A DNA stretch of 64,000 bases from Kribbella sp. VKM Ac-2568 (GCF_004345365.1 NZ_SLVF01000008.1:419778-483777), one strand, 5' to 3'. Shown: positions 7,498 through 16,298, counted from the first letter of the stretch. The notes: generated by a model not told the origin, from the sequence alone. A program made the numbers and translations.

Positions 7498-7720
7498 ACC
7501 CGAGACCCTAGATGCCCCCTCCGACAGTTTCCGGTCCGGAAGGCCCTTATTTACAAGGGACTCCGAACATTGACCGAAACTAGACGCGACCTCTGGATAC
7601 GGCCAAGTTGTCCACAGCCGACGCCACCCTGTGGACCCAACGAGAATGCTGGGGACCGGGACTGTAGGCACGGAGAGGCCGAGACGGTTGCAGGTGGCAG
7701 GTCACGTGAGGTCAGGCGAG
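7418..7720. repeat. Direct repeat, copy 2 (HNH 5' region joined to a different gene)
   Basis: This is the second copy of the repeat at 6069-6365, 1349 bases away at its left edge. The left boundary is sharp: just beyond TCGGCGTGG at 7418 the sequence changes from HNH coding to phosphotransferase coding while staying in the same reading frame. Confidence 0.85.
7537..7565. other. Second copy of the HNH upstream hairpin
   Basis: The same element in repeat copy 2 keeps CGGAA-GG-CCCTT and AAGGG, but the loop is longer and the outer arm has one mismatch (CTCCG). It is decaying together with the rest of the copy. Confidence 0.4.
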
Positions 7721-7751
7721 GCGGCGGGGTGGGGCAGGAGGCGTCGGTCGG

Positions 7752-8270
7752 TCAGCTCAGGATGCGGGAGATGCCGACGCCGCTGCGGGCGTCGCGGCCG
7801 TACTTCGCGAGCTCGGCGGCGAGGTCCAACGGCGCGACGCCCGCCTTCTGGCGATCCTCGTCGGTGAGCAGGTCGGCAGGGATGATCCAGACGATCTCGA
7901 ACTCCAGGCCGCTCGGATCCTTGCCGTAGAGGGACTTGGTGGTGCCGTGGTCCGACGCCCCGACCAGGGCGCCCGCGTCGCTCAGCGTCTTCGCCAGGTC
8001 CTCGAGGTCGCCGAGGGTGTCCACCTCCCAGGCCAGGTGGTAGAGCCCGACGGTGGTCCGGCCGGCCCCGGACGGCCCGGCCTGGGCGCCGAGCTCGAAC
8101 AGCCCGAGGTCGTGGTCGTTGGTTGATCCCGGCGCGCGCAGGAACGCGGCTCCCTGGAAGGAGTCCCCGCCGTCGGTGTACCCGAACCCGAGCACGTCGC
8201 GGTAGAAGGCGACGCTCTCGGCCAGGTCGCGTACGTACAGCACCGCATGGTTCAACCGGAAGATCGCCAT
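7752..8270 (-). CDS. VOC (glyoxalase/extradiol dioxygenase fold) family protein
   Basis: This 172-residue protein has the paired beta-alpha-beta-beta-beta modules of the vicinal oxygen chelate fold. Likely metal ligands are His8 (FRLNHAVLYVRD), a His in VGLYHLAWEVD at the start of the second module, and a Glu in PSGLEFEIVW. This is the pattern of catechol 2,3-dioxygenase-like and glyoxalase-like enzymes; the substrate cannot be told. ATG 8270 is preceded by GTTGAGGAC. Overlapping inverted repeats of the TCAAC/GTTGA type lie just upstream, between it and the divergent GMC oxidoreductase gene, as in many MarR-controlled VOC genes, although no MarR gene is in the window. Confidence 0.85.
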   Translation of the reverse strand: MAIFRLNHAVLYVRDLAESVAFYRDVLGFGYTDGGDSFQGAAFLRAPGSTNDHDLGLFELGAQAGPSGAGRTTVGLYHLAWEVDTLGDLEDLAKTLSDAGALVGASDHGTTKSLYGKDPSGLEFEIVWIIPADLLTDEDRQKAGVAPLDLAAELAKYGRDARSGVGISRILS

Positions 8271-8299
8271 GTCCTCAACTTTCCCTCGTCGTTTCAGTT

Positions 8300-8322
8300 T
8301 CAACACTAGTTGAGGACTCAAC
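8300..8322. promoter_or_regulatory. Overlapping inverted repeats (operator-like) between divergent genes
   Basis: Two inverted repeats share one arm: TCAAC-ACTA-GTTGA at 8300-8313 and GTTGAG-GA-CTCAAC at 8309-8322, both with perfect arms. They lie 30-52 bases before the VOC start and 70-92 before the GMC start. TTGA/TCAA half-sites are typical of MarR-family operators. Confidence 0.5.
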
Positions 8323-8391
8323 CGAGGGGTAGTGGCAGGCTTGCCCGCGGTTGTCGGCGAGGGCCGCGAGGCCCGGCGAAGGGACGGATGC

Positions 8392-10446
8392 ATGGAAGAG
8401 CAGGGCGCCTACTCGCTCAGTGCACAGGAACGGTTGATCCTTGGACGGCTGGCGGACTTGGCGGTGCCACGTGACGAGTTCCCGTCGGCGGCCGACGTCG
8501 GTGCGGTGGCGTTCGTCGAGCGGGTTGTCGCCGAGGACCGGCCTGACTGGCGGCCCCGGGTTCTTCGGGCGTTGGAGGTGGCCGGTGCCGAACCCGACCT
8601 CGACGCCGTGCTCGCCGACTCCGACGGGGCCTGGCTCGTCCGCCTGGTGGCGCAGGGCTTCTACTCCGGCGACGGCCACAGCCCGTACGGCGAGCAGCCG
8701 CCGGCGTGGGCGATGGTGGGCTGGCGGCCGGACGCGGCCGGGACCTGGGAGACGACCCAGACCGAACTGACCGTCACCCCACGGTATGCGCTGGAGGGCC
8801 GCTACGACTGCGTGATCATCGGATCGGGCGCCGGCGGGGGAGCGGCAGCCCAGGTGATCGCCGAATCGGGCCGGTCGGTGCTGGTGGTGGAGACCGGCCG
8901 CTACCCATCCACGGAATCGCTGACCCGTGATCACCTGCGCAACCCTCGGTCCACGGTTGGCCTGCCGGCCTTCACCGACCCGGATCCGCAGGGACGCCCG
9001 AGGGTCTCCGTCGTCGACGGCGAGGCGCAGGTTGTCCTGCCACCCGATGGCGGCTGGGGCAACAACGCGTTCACTGTCGGCGGCGGCACCCGGGTGTACG
9101 GCGCGCAGGCCTGGCGGTTCGCGCCGCGGGACTTCACCATGGCGAGCACCTACGGCGTCCCCGAGGGCAGCGCGCTCGCGGACTGGCCGATCACGTACGC
9201 CGACCTGGAGCCGTACTACAGCCTGGCCGAGCAGCGGTTCGGGGTGAGCGGTGGTGGGGTTGACCCGTGGCACGAGTCGCGCTCGATCCCGCTGCCGATG
9301 CCGCCATTGCCGAGATCCGGTCCCGCGCAGCGGCTGGCGGATGCGGCCGATCGACTGGGTTGGGGCACCCTCGACGTACCGCTGCTCATCAACTCGGTCG
9401 ACTACCAGGGGCGGTCCGGGTGCGTGCGTTGCGGACAGTGCGTTGGTTTCGCCTGCCCGGTGGACGCCAAGGCCGGCACCCACAACACGGCGTTGCCGGC
9501 GGCACTGGCGACCGGTCGCTGCACGCTGGTCACCGAGACAACAGCCGAACGACTCGTCACCGATGCCCGGGGTCGAGTCACTGGCGTGGCCCTGGTCGCC
9601 GCCGACGCCGACGGCCGGATCTGGCGTCGTACGGTCGACTGCGCTGAGGTCGTCGTCGCTGCCGGTGCCACCGAGACCCCGCGACTGTTGCTCAACAGCG
9701 CGCACGACCACGAACCACGGGGACTCGGCAACAATCGCGACCAGGTCGGCAGGTACCTCCAAGCGCACGTGTACGCCGGTGCGGCCGGAGTGTTCGACGA
9801 TGAGGTGGTCGACCTGCTCGGCCCGGGGGTGTCGATCGCGACCTGCGACTTCCGGCACGGCAACGACGGGATCGTGGGTGGCGGGATGCTGGCCAACGAG
9901 TTCGTCGCCACCCCGGCATCGACGTACGACTATCTGACCGGGGCAGGCCTGATCCCACCAGCCGGAGCGGCCGGGAAGCAGGCGATGCGGCGTGAAGCGC
10001 TCCGGACGTTGCGGGTGGTCGGTCCGATCCAGGAGGTCACGTCGGCGGAGTCCAGGGTGCGGGTCGATCCGGATGTCATCGACCGGTTCGGCAACCCGGT
10101 GGTGAGAATCAGCGGCTCGATCCACCCCGAGGACGTCCGCACGCAGGCTTTCATGAGCGAGAAGGCCAGGCAGTGGCTGGTCGAGGCCGGGGCAGCCCGT
10201 ACTGCGGTCGGCGGCGCCGGTACCCTGCGGCGGGCCAATGTCGGCCAGCATCAAGCCGGAACGTGCCGGATGGGGGCCGATCCGGCGCGCTCGGTCACGG
10301 ATCCGTACGGCCGGGTCTGGGGGCACGAGAACGTCCGGATCGTCGACGGCTCGGTGCACGTGACGAACGGCGGGGTGAACCCGGTGCTGACCATCCTGGC
10401 CGGCTCCCTGCGCATCGCCGAGCACCTCGCGGGTGTCACGCGCTGA
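8392..10446 (+). CDS. GMC-family FAD oxidoreductase with N-terminal gluconate 2-dehydrogenase subunit-3-like domain
   Basis: This 684-residue protein has an N-terminal helical domain (about residues 8-115) like the small subunit of membrane gluconate dehydrogenases. A GMC flavoprotein follows: FAD-binding DCVIIGSGAGGGAAAQ near residue 140 and a C-terminal domain with HQAGTCRMG and HVTNGGVNPVLTILA near 620-675. A Cys cluster (CVRCGQCVGFAC) lies near residue 345. Such fusions oxidise sugars or alcohols; substrate unknown. No signal peptide is evident. ATG 8392 is chosen because GGGACGG lies before it and the earlier in-frame GTG at 8332 would add a non-conserved-looking stretch beginning next to the operator. 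It converges on the secreted-protein operon, with a hairpin between. Confidence 0.85.
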   Translation: MEEQGAYSLSAQERLILGRLADLAVPRDEFPSAADVGAVAFVERVVAEDRPDWRPRVLRALEVAGAEPDLDAVLADSDGAWLVRLVAQGFYSGDGHSPYGEQPPAWAMVGWRPDAAGTWETTQTELTVTPRYALEGRYDCVIIGSGAGGGAAAQVIAESGRSVLVVETGRYPSTESLTRDHLRNPRSTVGLPAFTDPDPQGRPRVSVVDGEAQVVLPPDGGWGNNAFTVGGGTRVYGAQAWRFAPRDFTMASTYGVPEGSALADWPITYADLEPYYSLAEQRFGVSGGGVDPWHESRSIPLPMPPLPRSGPAQRLADAADRLGWGTLDVPLLINSVDYQGRSGCVRCGQCVGFACPVDAKAGTHNTALPAALATGRCTLVTETTAERLVTDARGRVTGVALVAADADGRIWRRTVDCAEVVVAAGATETPRLLLNSAHDHEPRGLGNNRDQVGRYLQAHVYAGAAGVFDDEVVDLLGPGVSIATCDFRHGNDGIVGGGMLANEFVATPASTYDYLTGAGLIPPAGAAGKQAMRREALRTLRVVGPIQEVTSAESRVRVDPDVIDRFGNPVVRISGSIHPEDVRTQAFMSEKARQWLVEAGAARTAVGGAGTLRRANVGQHQAGTCRMGADPARSVTDPYGRVWGHENVRIVDGSVHVTNGGVNPVLTILAGSLRIAEHLAGVTR

Positions 10447-10490
10447 CCCGAGTGGCCGCTGGCTTGGAAGAGCGGCGCTGACGTGAAGGA

Positions 10491-10519
10491 GCCCGGGATC
10501 GGCTGGTCCGACCCCGGGC
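10491..10519. terminator. Hairpin between converging genes
   Basis: GCCCGGGATCGG-CTGGT-CCGACCCCGGGC forms a 12-bp stem with one mismatch (a wobble on the minus strand) and a 5-base loop. It lies between the GMC gene stop and the end of the minus-strand secreted-protein gene, so it probably serves both. Confidence 0.6.
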
Positions 10520-10526
10520 GCCCGCG

Positions 10527-11786
10527 TCACCAGCTGTTGTTGGAGATGTCCAGGCCGAGGATCACCTGGTCGAACGTGTTGCCGTCGTTGTCGTCGGTGT
10601 AGGCGACGGCCACCTCGGACCACGGAGACACCGCGACCGCCAGCTGCTCCTGCCGGCCGACGGCGACCTGGCTGAGTTGCTGCGCCGACAACCGGCCGGT
10701 GTCCGTCCCGTCGGTGCCGAACCCGCGGACCCAGACGTCGAGGTCGGTGGCCTGGACCGTCCACCCCACGACGCTGTTGCTCTGGTCATCGATACCGACA
10801 TCCGGGTCCTTGCCCCCGGCAGCGACCTGCACGTCCGCGAAGCGCGGATTGCCCGCCCCGTCGAAGGTGCGGGTCCATGCCCCCGCAGTACCAGTGTGGT
10901 CGGACTCCCAGGCGACGGCGAAGTCGCCGTTGAAGTTCGCCGCCACGGAGGCGTGCGTCTGCTGCCCGCCACCGTTGGAGTTCGCCGTACGGCGGGCCAG
11001 GGTGACCGCGCCGTTGGTCCGGGCCAAGCCGACCAGACCGATGTTGTACGACGCGTTGGCGTCGCCGTCCTCGTCCCAGACGACGATCGCGTCGCCGGAG
11101 GCGGACACCGCGACATCCGGGTTGTGGTGCTGACCGGTGGTTTGCGAAGCGGTCACCTGCCATGCCCGGGTCGTCGGGCCCGTGAACCCGGCCGCCTTGA
11201 TCAGCGGCTGGGCTCCGGTCTGGATGTCCTCCCACACCACGGAGAAGGCGACCGCTCCACCGGCCGGCGCGCCGTCCGGATCGACGGCCACCCGCGGGTT
11301 GATCTGCTGACCGGTCGAGCTGTTGTTCGCGTTGCCCGAGGCGGTGACGGTGCCCGCGGTGTTCACCACCCGGTACGGGACGTTGTGGTAGCCGTTGCCG
11401 TCCGGGTCGTCGGCCCAGACCACGACGGCGTTGCCCCTGTCGTCGAGACCGACGTCCGGGTGGAGGTGGCGCCAGTTGGTGACGCCGCTGCTGCCGCCGG
11501 TGGACAGCTTCTTCTCGTAGACCGCCGTGCCGTTGCGGAACAACCGGAGGAAGATGTCGCTGTGGGCGTTGTCGGTCGCGGCGGTGGTGTCCCGGTCGTC
11601 CTCCCACACCACGGCGACATAGCCGTTGCGGTTGGTCGCGATCGAGGGAACGTCCTGGTCCCCGGTGGCCACACTGTTCGCGGTCAGCCAGGTCGGCGTC
11701 GCCACGGCGGCCTGGGCCGGGGTGGCGATGGTTGCGCTGAACAACAAGGACGACGCGGCAGCGCCAATGGCGAAGAGCTTCTTCAT
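10527..11786 (-). CDS. Secreted seven-repeat (beta-propeller-like) protein
   Basis: The 419-residue protein begins with a Sec signal peptide (MKKLFAIGAAASSLLF, cleavage after TPAQA). Seven repeats of about 50 residues follow, each with the pattern (N/H/D)P-x-V-A/G-hydrophobic-D-x-x-G-x-x-hydrophobic-V-W-x-D. Examples are VPSIATNRNGYVAVVWEDD, HPDVGLDDRGNAVVVWADD, NPDVAVSASGDAIVVWDED and QLAVAVSPWSEVAVAYTDD. Seven such units suggest a closed seven-bladed propeller. No catalytic motif is recognisable. It starts 11 bases downstream of the PhoD phosphatase gene and must be co-transcribed with it. It may bind a surface or polymer for the phosphatase, which is inference. Confidence 0.75.
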   Translation of the reverse strand: MKKLFAIGAAASSLLFSATIATPAQAAVATPTWLTANSVATGDQDVPSIATNRNGYVAVVWEDDRDTTAATDNAHSDIFLRLFRNGTAVYEKKLSTGGSSGVTNWRHLHPDVGLDDRGNAVVVWADDPDGNGYHNVPYRVVNTAGTVTASGNANNSSTGQQINPRVAVDPDGAPAGGAVAFSVVWEDIQTGAQPLIKAAGFTGPTTRAWQVTASQTTGQHHNPDVAVSASGDAIVVWDEDGDANASYNIGLVGLARTNGAVTLARRTANSNGGGQQTHASVAANFNGDFAVAWESDHTGTAGAWTRTFDGAGNPRFADVQVAAGGKDPDVGIDDQSNSVVGWTVQATDLDVWVRGFGTDGTDTGRLSAQQLSQVAVGRQEQLAVAVSPWSEVAVAYTDDNDGNTFDQVILGLDISNNSW

Positions 11787-11797
11787 GTTCGGTCCCC

Positions 11798-13336
11798 TCA
11801 CACGGCCTGAAGGCCGGGTCGGCCCTCTTCGATCACGAACGACTTCACCGTGGACGCCGCGGCGTCGTGCTCCGAGACCTTCGCCACGGCCCGGAAGTCG
11901 GCCCGCAGCTGCGTCGGGCTGATCGTCGTCCGGACGTAGCCGCGCCGGTTGTTGTAGAACTTCAGCCAAGGGTTGGTGCCGACGTCGGGGATCGCGGTGG
12001 CACCGTCGCCGTCACCGCTGGAGGTGACCGAGCTGGTCACCAGCTCGCTGCCGATGACGGCCGAGGCAGGATTGTTGTAGTCGGCAACCAGGTTGCTCGC
12101 CCAGGCGCGGTGGACATCACCGGTGAGGACCACGGGGTTCCGAGTGGCGCGGTCGACCCAGCCCTGCTGGATCCGGGCCCGAGAGGCGCGGTAGCCGTCC
12201 CACGAGTCCATGCTCGCGCCGGTCGAGTTGAACCGCCGCGCGAAGAACACCTGCTGGCCGATGATGTCCCAGGTGCCGGAGTGCTGGGCGAGTCCGTCGA
12301 GCAGCCAGGTCTCCTGGGCGTTGCCGGGCAGGCTGCGGGACGCCAGATCCGCGTCCGAGCAGATCTTCCAGCCGTCGCCACACGCCTGGTCGTTGCGGTA
12401 CTGCCGGGTGTCGAGCATGTGGAAGGTGGCGAGGTTTCCCCACCCGAGCCTGCGGTACAGCGGGATGCTGTTGCCGTTGTTGGCCTGCGCCGGCCGCAGC
12501 GGCATGTTCTCGTAGTACGCCTGGTAGGCGGCGGTCCGCCGGGCGGTCCACTGGGCCGTGGTCAGCGACGGGGTGCTGTCCGCCCGCACCATGTTGGCGT
12601 AGTTGTTCTCCACCTCGTGGTCGTCCGGTACGACGATCCACGGCGCGACCGCGTGCGCGGCCTGCAGATCCGGGTCCGACTTGTACTGCGCGTAGCGGCG
12701 GCGGTAGTCCGCGAGCGACACGATCTCCGTGGCACCCAGGTGGAGTCGCGTGCGGCCCGCCGTGGCCGGGTACTCGTAGATGTAGTCGCCCAGGAAGAGG
12801 ATCAGGCCAGGGTTGTCCTCGGCCATCCGGCGGTACGCGGTGTAGTAGCCCTCCTCGTAGTGCGCGCACGAGGTGAAGGCCATTACGAGATCTCGGCCGT
12901 TGGTGCCGTTGGCCGGAGCGGTGCGGGTCCGGCCGACGGAGGAGAGGTGACCCTGGGCGCGGAAGCGGTAGTAGTAGTCCGAGTCGGGGTTGAGGCCGTT
13001 CGCGACCACGTGCACGGAGTGGGCGGCCCCATAGGTCGCCGTCACCTGTCCCTGCGTGACAAGCGTGGTGAAGCGGTCGTTCGTCGACACCTGCCAGTCG
13101 ACGGTGACGTTGGTGTTGGCCATGCCACCTTGGCCGTCGGCGTTGAGTGGCGAAGGGGCCAGCCGGGTCCACAGCACGACACTGCTCGCATCGGGTTCAC
13201 CCGAGGCGACGCCGAGCTGGAACGGGTACGGAACTGCTGCGGTAGCGGTGATGATGCTGGAGTGGGCGGGCAGTGCGGTGGCACCGGCCGCCGCTAGTCC
13301 ACCGAGGACAAGGGTTCGACGACTGATCGGTCTCAT
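11798..13336 (-). CDS. phoD: PhoD-family alkaline phosphatase/phosphodiesterase, Tat-exported
   Basis: This 512-residue protein carries a twin-arginine signal (MRPISRRTLVLGGLAAAGAT) and the PhoD domains: an N-terminal Ig-like domain (about 35-140) and a metallophosphatase core. Core motifs include FLGDYIYEY, PDDHEVENNYAN, RQYRNDQACGD (with the Cys of the Ca/Fe site) and LTGDVHRAW. PhoD enzymes release phosphate from mono- and diesters outside the cell using Fe and Ca. ATG 13336 is preferred to GTG 13345, since AAGGTGAGG just before the ATG is the ribosome site and contains that GTG. The following gene is the secreted propeller protein. No convincing PHO box was found upstream. Confidence 0.9.
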   Translation of the reverse strand: MRPISRRTLVLGGLAAAGATALPAHSSIITATAAVPYPFQLGVASGEPDASSVVLWTRLAPSPLNADGQGGMANTNVTVDWQVSTNDRFTTLVTQGQVTATYGAAHSVHVVANGLNPDSDYYYRFRAQGHLSSVGRTRTAPANGTNGRDLVMAFTSCAHYEEGYYTAYRRMAEDNPGLILFLGDYIYEYPATAGRTRLHLGATEIVSLADYRRRYAQYKSDPDLQAAHAVAPWIVVPDDHEVENNYANMVRADSTPSLTTAQWTARRTAAYQAYYENMPLRPAQANNGNSIPLYRRLGWGNLATFHMLDTRQYRNDQACGDGWKICSDADLASRSLPGNAQETWLLDGLAQHSGTWDIIGQQVFFARRFNSTGASMDSWDGYRASRARIQQGWVDRATRNPVVLTGDVHRAWASNLVADYNNPASAVIGSELVTSSVTSSGDGDGATAIPDVGTNPWLKFYNNRRGYVRTTISPTQLRADFRAVAKVSEHDAAASTVKSFVIEEGRPGLQAV

Positions 13337-13443
13337 GGGCCTCACCTTCAGAAATGCGCATGGCGGCAGGCCCCTCGGACAGATGAAACGGGCGGAAACA
13401 TCCGGGAACCTCCAGGGCGGTGGTAGTTCGTTCCCATAGTCAC

Positions 13444-13453
13444 CGCAATTGCG
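13444..13453. other. Ten-base palindrome upstream of phoD
   Basis: CGCAATTGCG is a perfect palindrome about 110 bases before phoD, in the 190-base gap between phoD and ctaD. The flanks (GTCAC and TAAC) extend it imperfectly. It is the only notable element in this gap and could be an operator. Confidence 0.3.
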
Positions 13454-13528
13454 TAACTTTTCTACGGCGCGTGACCGGGCAGTACCTCTCCGGCGCCGAA
13501 ACGCCGGGCCGGTCAGGGTGTGACGCGG

Positions 13529-15286
13529 TCAGGTGTTGTCCGGGTCCTCGTTCTGGCGCAGGTTGTCGACCCGGCCCTGGTCCTCGCCGGCGTCGAGCAG
13601 GTTGTCCTTCGACGCACCGCTGTCGGGGTACTCCGACAGCGCGATCTCCGGGTGGTGCAGGTCGAACGCCGGGCTCTCGGACCGGATCCGCGGCAGGGTG
13701 ACGAAGTTGTGCCGCGGCGGCGGGGACGAAGTGGCCCACTCCAGCGACCGGCCCCAACCCCACGGGTCGTCGACCCCGACCAGCGGCGATCTACGGGACT
13801 TGTAGACGTTGTAGAAGAACGGCAACATCGACAGCCCGAGGATGAACGCCCCGACGCTGGACACCTGGTTGAGCGTGGTGAAGCCCTCGTTGGCCCCGTA
13901 CGTCGCGTAGCGGCGCGGCATGCCTTCCACACCGAGCCAGTGCTGGACGAGGAAGGTGGTGTGGAAGCCGATGAACAGCAACCAGAAGTGGAGTTTGCCG
14001 AGTCGCTCGTCGAGCATCCGGCCGGTCATCTTCGGCCACCAGAAGTAGAAGCCCGCGAACATTGCGAACACCACGGTCCCGAAGACGACGTAGTGGAAGT
14101 GCGCGACCACGAAGTACGTGTCGGTGACCTGGTAGTCCAGCGGGGGTGACGCGAGGATCACGCCGGTGAGTCCGCCGAACAGGAACGTCGTGAGGAACCC
14201 CACGGCCCACAACATGGGCGTTTCGAAGGAGAGGGAACCGCCCCACATCGTGCCGATCCAGTTGAAGAACTTCACCCCGGTCGGCACCGCGATCAGGAAT
14301 GACATGAAGGAGAAGAACGGCAGGTTCACTCCGCCGGTGGCGAACATGTGGTGCGCCCACACGGCGATGGAGAGCGCGCCGATGGCCAGCGTCGCGGCGA
14401 CCAGGCCGATGTAGCCGAAGATCGGTTTGCGGCTGAAGACCGGCAGGACCTCGGTGATGATGCCGAAGAATGGCAGCGCGATGATGTAGACCTCGGGATG
14501 GCCGAAGAACCAGAACAGGTGTTGCCACAGCAGTGCGCCGCCGTTGGCCGCGTCGTACACGTGCGCGCCCAGGGCGCGATCGGCCTCCAGCATCAGCAGG
14601 GCGCCGGCCAAGATCGGGAACGCGATCAGTACGAGCAGCGACGTGATCAGGGTGTTCCACACGAAGATGGGCAGCCGGAACATCGTCATGCCGGGAGCCC
14701 GCATGGTGATGATCGTGGTGACGAAGTTGACCGCACCCAGGATGGTGCCCAGACCGGCCATCCACAGACCCATGATCCAAAGGTCACCGCCGACGCCCGG
14801 CGAGCGAACCCCGTTCGACAGAGGCGAGTACGCCGTCCAGCCGAAGTCGGCGGCGCCACCGGGCGTCAGGAAGCCGGCCAGCGCCATGAGTCCACCGAAC
14901 AGGAACAGCCAGAAGCTGAACATGTTGAGCCGCGGGAACGCCACATCGGGGGCGCCGATCTGCACCGGCATGATCACGTTGGCGAACCCGACGAACAGCG
15001 GCGTCGCGAACAGCAGCAGCATGATCGTGCCGTGCATGGTGAAGAGCTGGTTGTAGACCTCTTCGTTCACGATCTGCAGACCCGGCTTGGCGAGCTCGGC
15101 GCGGATCAGCAGCGCCATCACGCCGGCGGCCAGGAAGAACGCGAACGAGGTGATCAGGTACAGCTGACCGATCACCTTGTGATCGGTCGTGGTGAGCAGC
15201 CGCACGGCCACCACACCGAGGCGACGCCGGGGGACCGTCAGGGACGGACCGATCGTCGCCGAGCGGCGTTCGTCGAGGCTGGTCAC
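13529..15286 (-). CDS. ctaD: Cytochrome c oxidase subunit I
   Basis: This 585-residue, 12-helix membrane protein is the catalytic subunit of an aa3-type oxidase, transferring electrons to O2 and pumping protons. Heme and CuB ligands are in place: His in FTMHGTIMLLL, the His-Tyr pair region WFFGHPEVYI, the double His of AHHMFATGG, and AHFHYVVFG. GTG 15286 is chosen because GGAGGGCCACA directly precedes it. No ctaC, ctaE or qcr genes lie nearby, so this is probably an extra or detached ctaD copy. The neighbours are phosphate and polyphosphate genes (phoD, PPK2), but a functional link is not shown. Confidence 0.95.
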   Translation of the reverse strand: MTSLDERRSATIGPSLTVPRRRLGVVAVRLLTTTDHKVIGQLYLITSFAFFLAAGVMALLIRAELAKPGLQIVNEEVYNQLFTMHGTIMLLLFATPLFVGFANVIMPVQIGAPDVAFPRLNMFSFWLFLFGGLMALAGFLTPGGAADFGWTAYSPLSNGVRSPGVGGDLWIMGLWMAGLGTILGAVNFVTTIITMRAPGMTMFRLPIFVWNTLITSLLVLIAFPILAGALLMLEADRALGAHVYDAANGGALLWQHLFWFFGHPEVYIIALPFFGIITEVLPVFSRKPIFGYIGLVAATLAIGALSIAVWAHHMFATGGVNLPFFSFMSFLIAVPTGVKFFNWIGTMWGGSLSFETPMLWAVGFLTTFLFGGLTGVILASPPLDYQVTDTYFVVAHFHYVVFGTVVFAMFAGFYFWWPKMTGRMLDERLGKLHFWLLFIGFHTTFLVQHWLGVEGMPRRYATYGANEGFTTLNQVSSVGAFILGLSMLPFFYNVYKSRRSPLVGVDDPWGWGRSLEWATSSPPPRHNFVTLPRIRSESPAFDLHHPEIALSEYPDSGASKDNLLDAGEDQGRVDNLRQNEDPDNT

Positions 15287-15400
15287 TGTGGCCCTCCCGT
15301 CAAATCGGTGGCCGGGCAACGGTCCGGCAGGGGAGGACGGCGGCTGCCAGGGTCCTTGCCCCCTCCCCAGACTGCGCGCTTACCGCCCAGTTGTGAAGGG

Positions 15401-16228
15401 TCAGCCGGACAGCTGGGCGGCGTGGTCGGGGACCTGGGTCTGCATGTCACGCGGGGTGCGTTCGTAGCCTTTCGACGGGGGCCGGGGCGGGAGCGCGAGC
15501 GGCGGGCGCTGGACCTCGAAGTACGGGACGGTCGCGAGCAGGTGGGCGATCATGTTGATCCGCGCGGCGCGCTTGTCCTCGCTCTCGACGACGTACCACG
15601 GGGCCTCGGGGATGTCGGTGTGCACGAACATCTCGTCCTTGGCGCGGGAGTAGTCCTCCCAGCGGGCGATCGACTCCAGGTCCATCGGCGAGAGTTTCCA
15701 GCGGCGCATCGGGTCCTCGAGGCGTTTGCGGAAGCGGTTCTCCTGCTCGTTGTCGCTGACGGAGAACCAGTACTTGCGCAGCAGCACGCCGTCCTCGACC
15801 AGTAGCCGCTCGAAGATCGGGGACTGGTGCAGGAACCGGCTGTACTCCTGGTTCGTGCAGAAGTTCATCACCCGTTCGACCCCGGCGCGGTTGTACCAGC
15901 TGCGGTCGAACAGCACGATCTCGCCGGCCGCCGGAAGGTGCTCGATGTAGCGCTGGAAGTACCACTGGGTGCGCTGCCGCTCGGTGGGCGCCGGCAGGGC
16001 CACGATCCGGGCGACGCGGGGGTTGAGGAACTCCGTGACCCGCTTGATCGTGCTGCCCTTACCGGCCGCGTCGCGACCTTCGAAGACCACCACGACCCGC
16101 GCGCCCTCGACCCGGACCCACTCCTGCAGCTTGACCAGCTCTGCCTGCAGGCGGATCAGCTCCCGCTCGTACAGCTTCTTCGGCACCCGCTTGACGGGCT
16201 GCCGGCTCTTCTCCTTGTCGCGATTCAT
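15401..16228 (-). CDS. ppk2: Polyphosphate kinase 2
   Basis: This 275-residue PPK2-family kinase transfers phosphate between polyphosphate and nucleoside di- (or mono-) phosphates. It shows the Walker A loop GRDAAGKGS (residues 51-59), the Walker B-like LFDRSWYNRAG with Asp108, and the lid region with WEDYSRAKDEMF. Its length matches the single-domain class, which mostly makes GTP or ATP from polyphosphate. It reads in the same direction as ctaD, 114 bases upstream, possibly as its own transcript. Family assignment is firm; nucleotide preference is not visible. Confidence 0.93.
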   Translation of the reverse strand: MNRDKEKSRQPVKRVPKKLYERELIRLQAELVKLQEWVRVEGARVVVVFEGRDAAGKGSTIKRVTEFLNPRVARIVALPAPTERQRTQWYFQRYIEHLPAAGEIVLFDRSWYNRAGVERVMNFCTNQEYSRFLHQSPIFERLLVEDGVLLRKYWFSVSDNEQENRFRKRLEDPMRRWKLSPMDLESIARWEDYSRAKDEMFVHTDIPEAPWYVVESEDKRAARINMIAHLLATVPYFEVQRPPLALPPRPPSKGYERTPRDMQTQVPDHAAQLSG

Positions 16229-16298
16229 CCTCCGACGGTAATCGTCAACCGGTCGGTACGACGGCCGAGAGGCCGGCGGGTGGTGTCGAGGGTCGCGG

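Noticed and set aside
6188..7565. The repeated hairpins as ends of an insertion sequence
   Set aside because: They are in direct, not inverted, orientation, no transposase is present, and each is simply part of the duplicated HNH upstream region.
8275..10764. Minus-strand open frame of 829 codons opposite the GMC oxidoreductase
   Set aside because: The protein is low-complexity Arg/Pro/Gly/Asp-rich with no recognisable domain, and it is the mirror of a clear GMC enzyme. GC-rich DNA creates such frames.
13337..13528. PHO box upstream of phoD
   Set aside because: No pair of 11-base direct repeats of the GTTCACC type could be found; only scattered partial matches.
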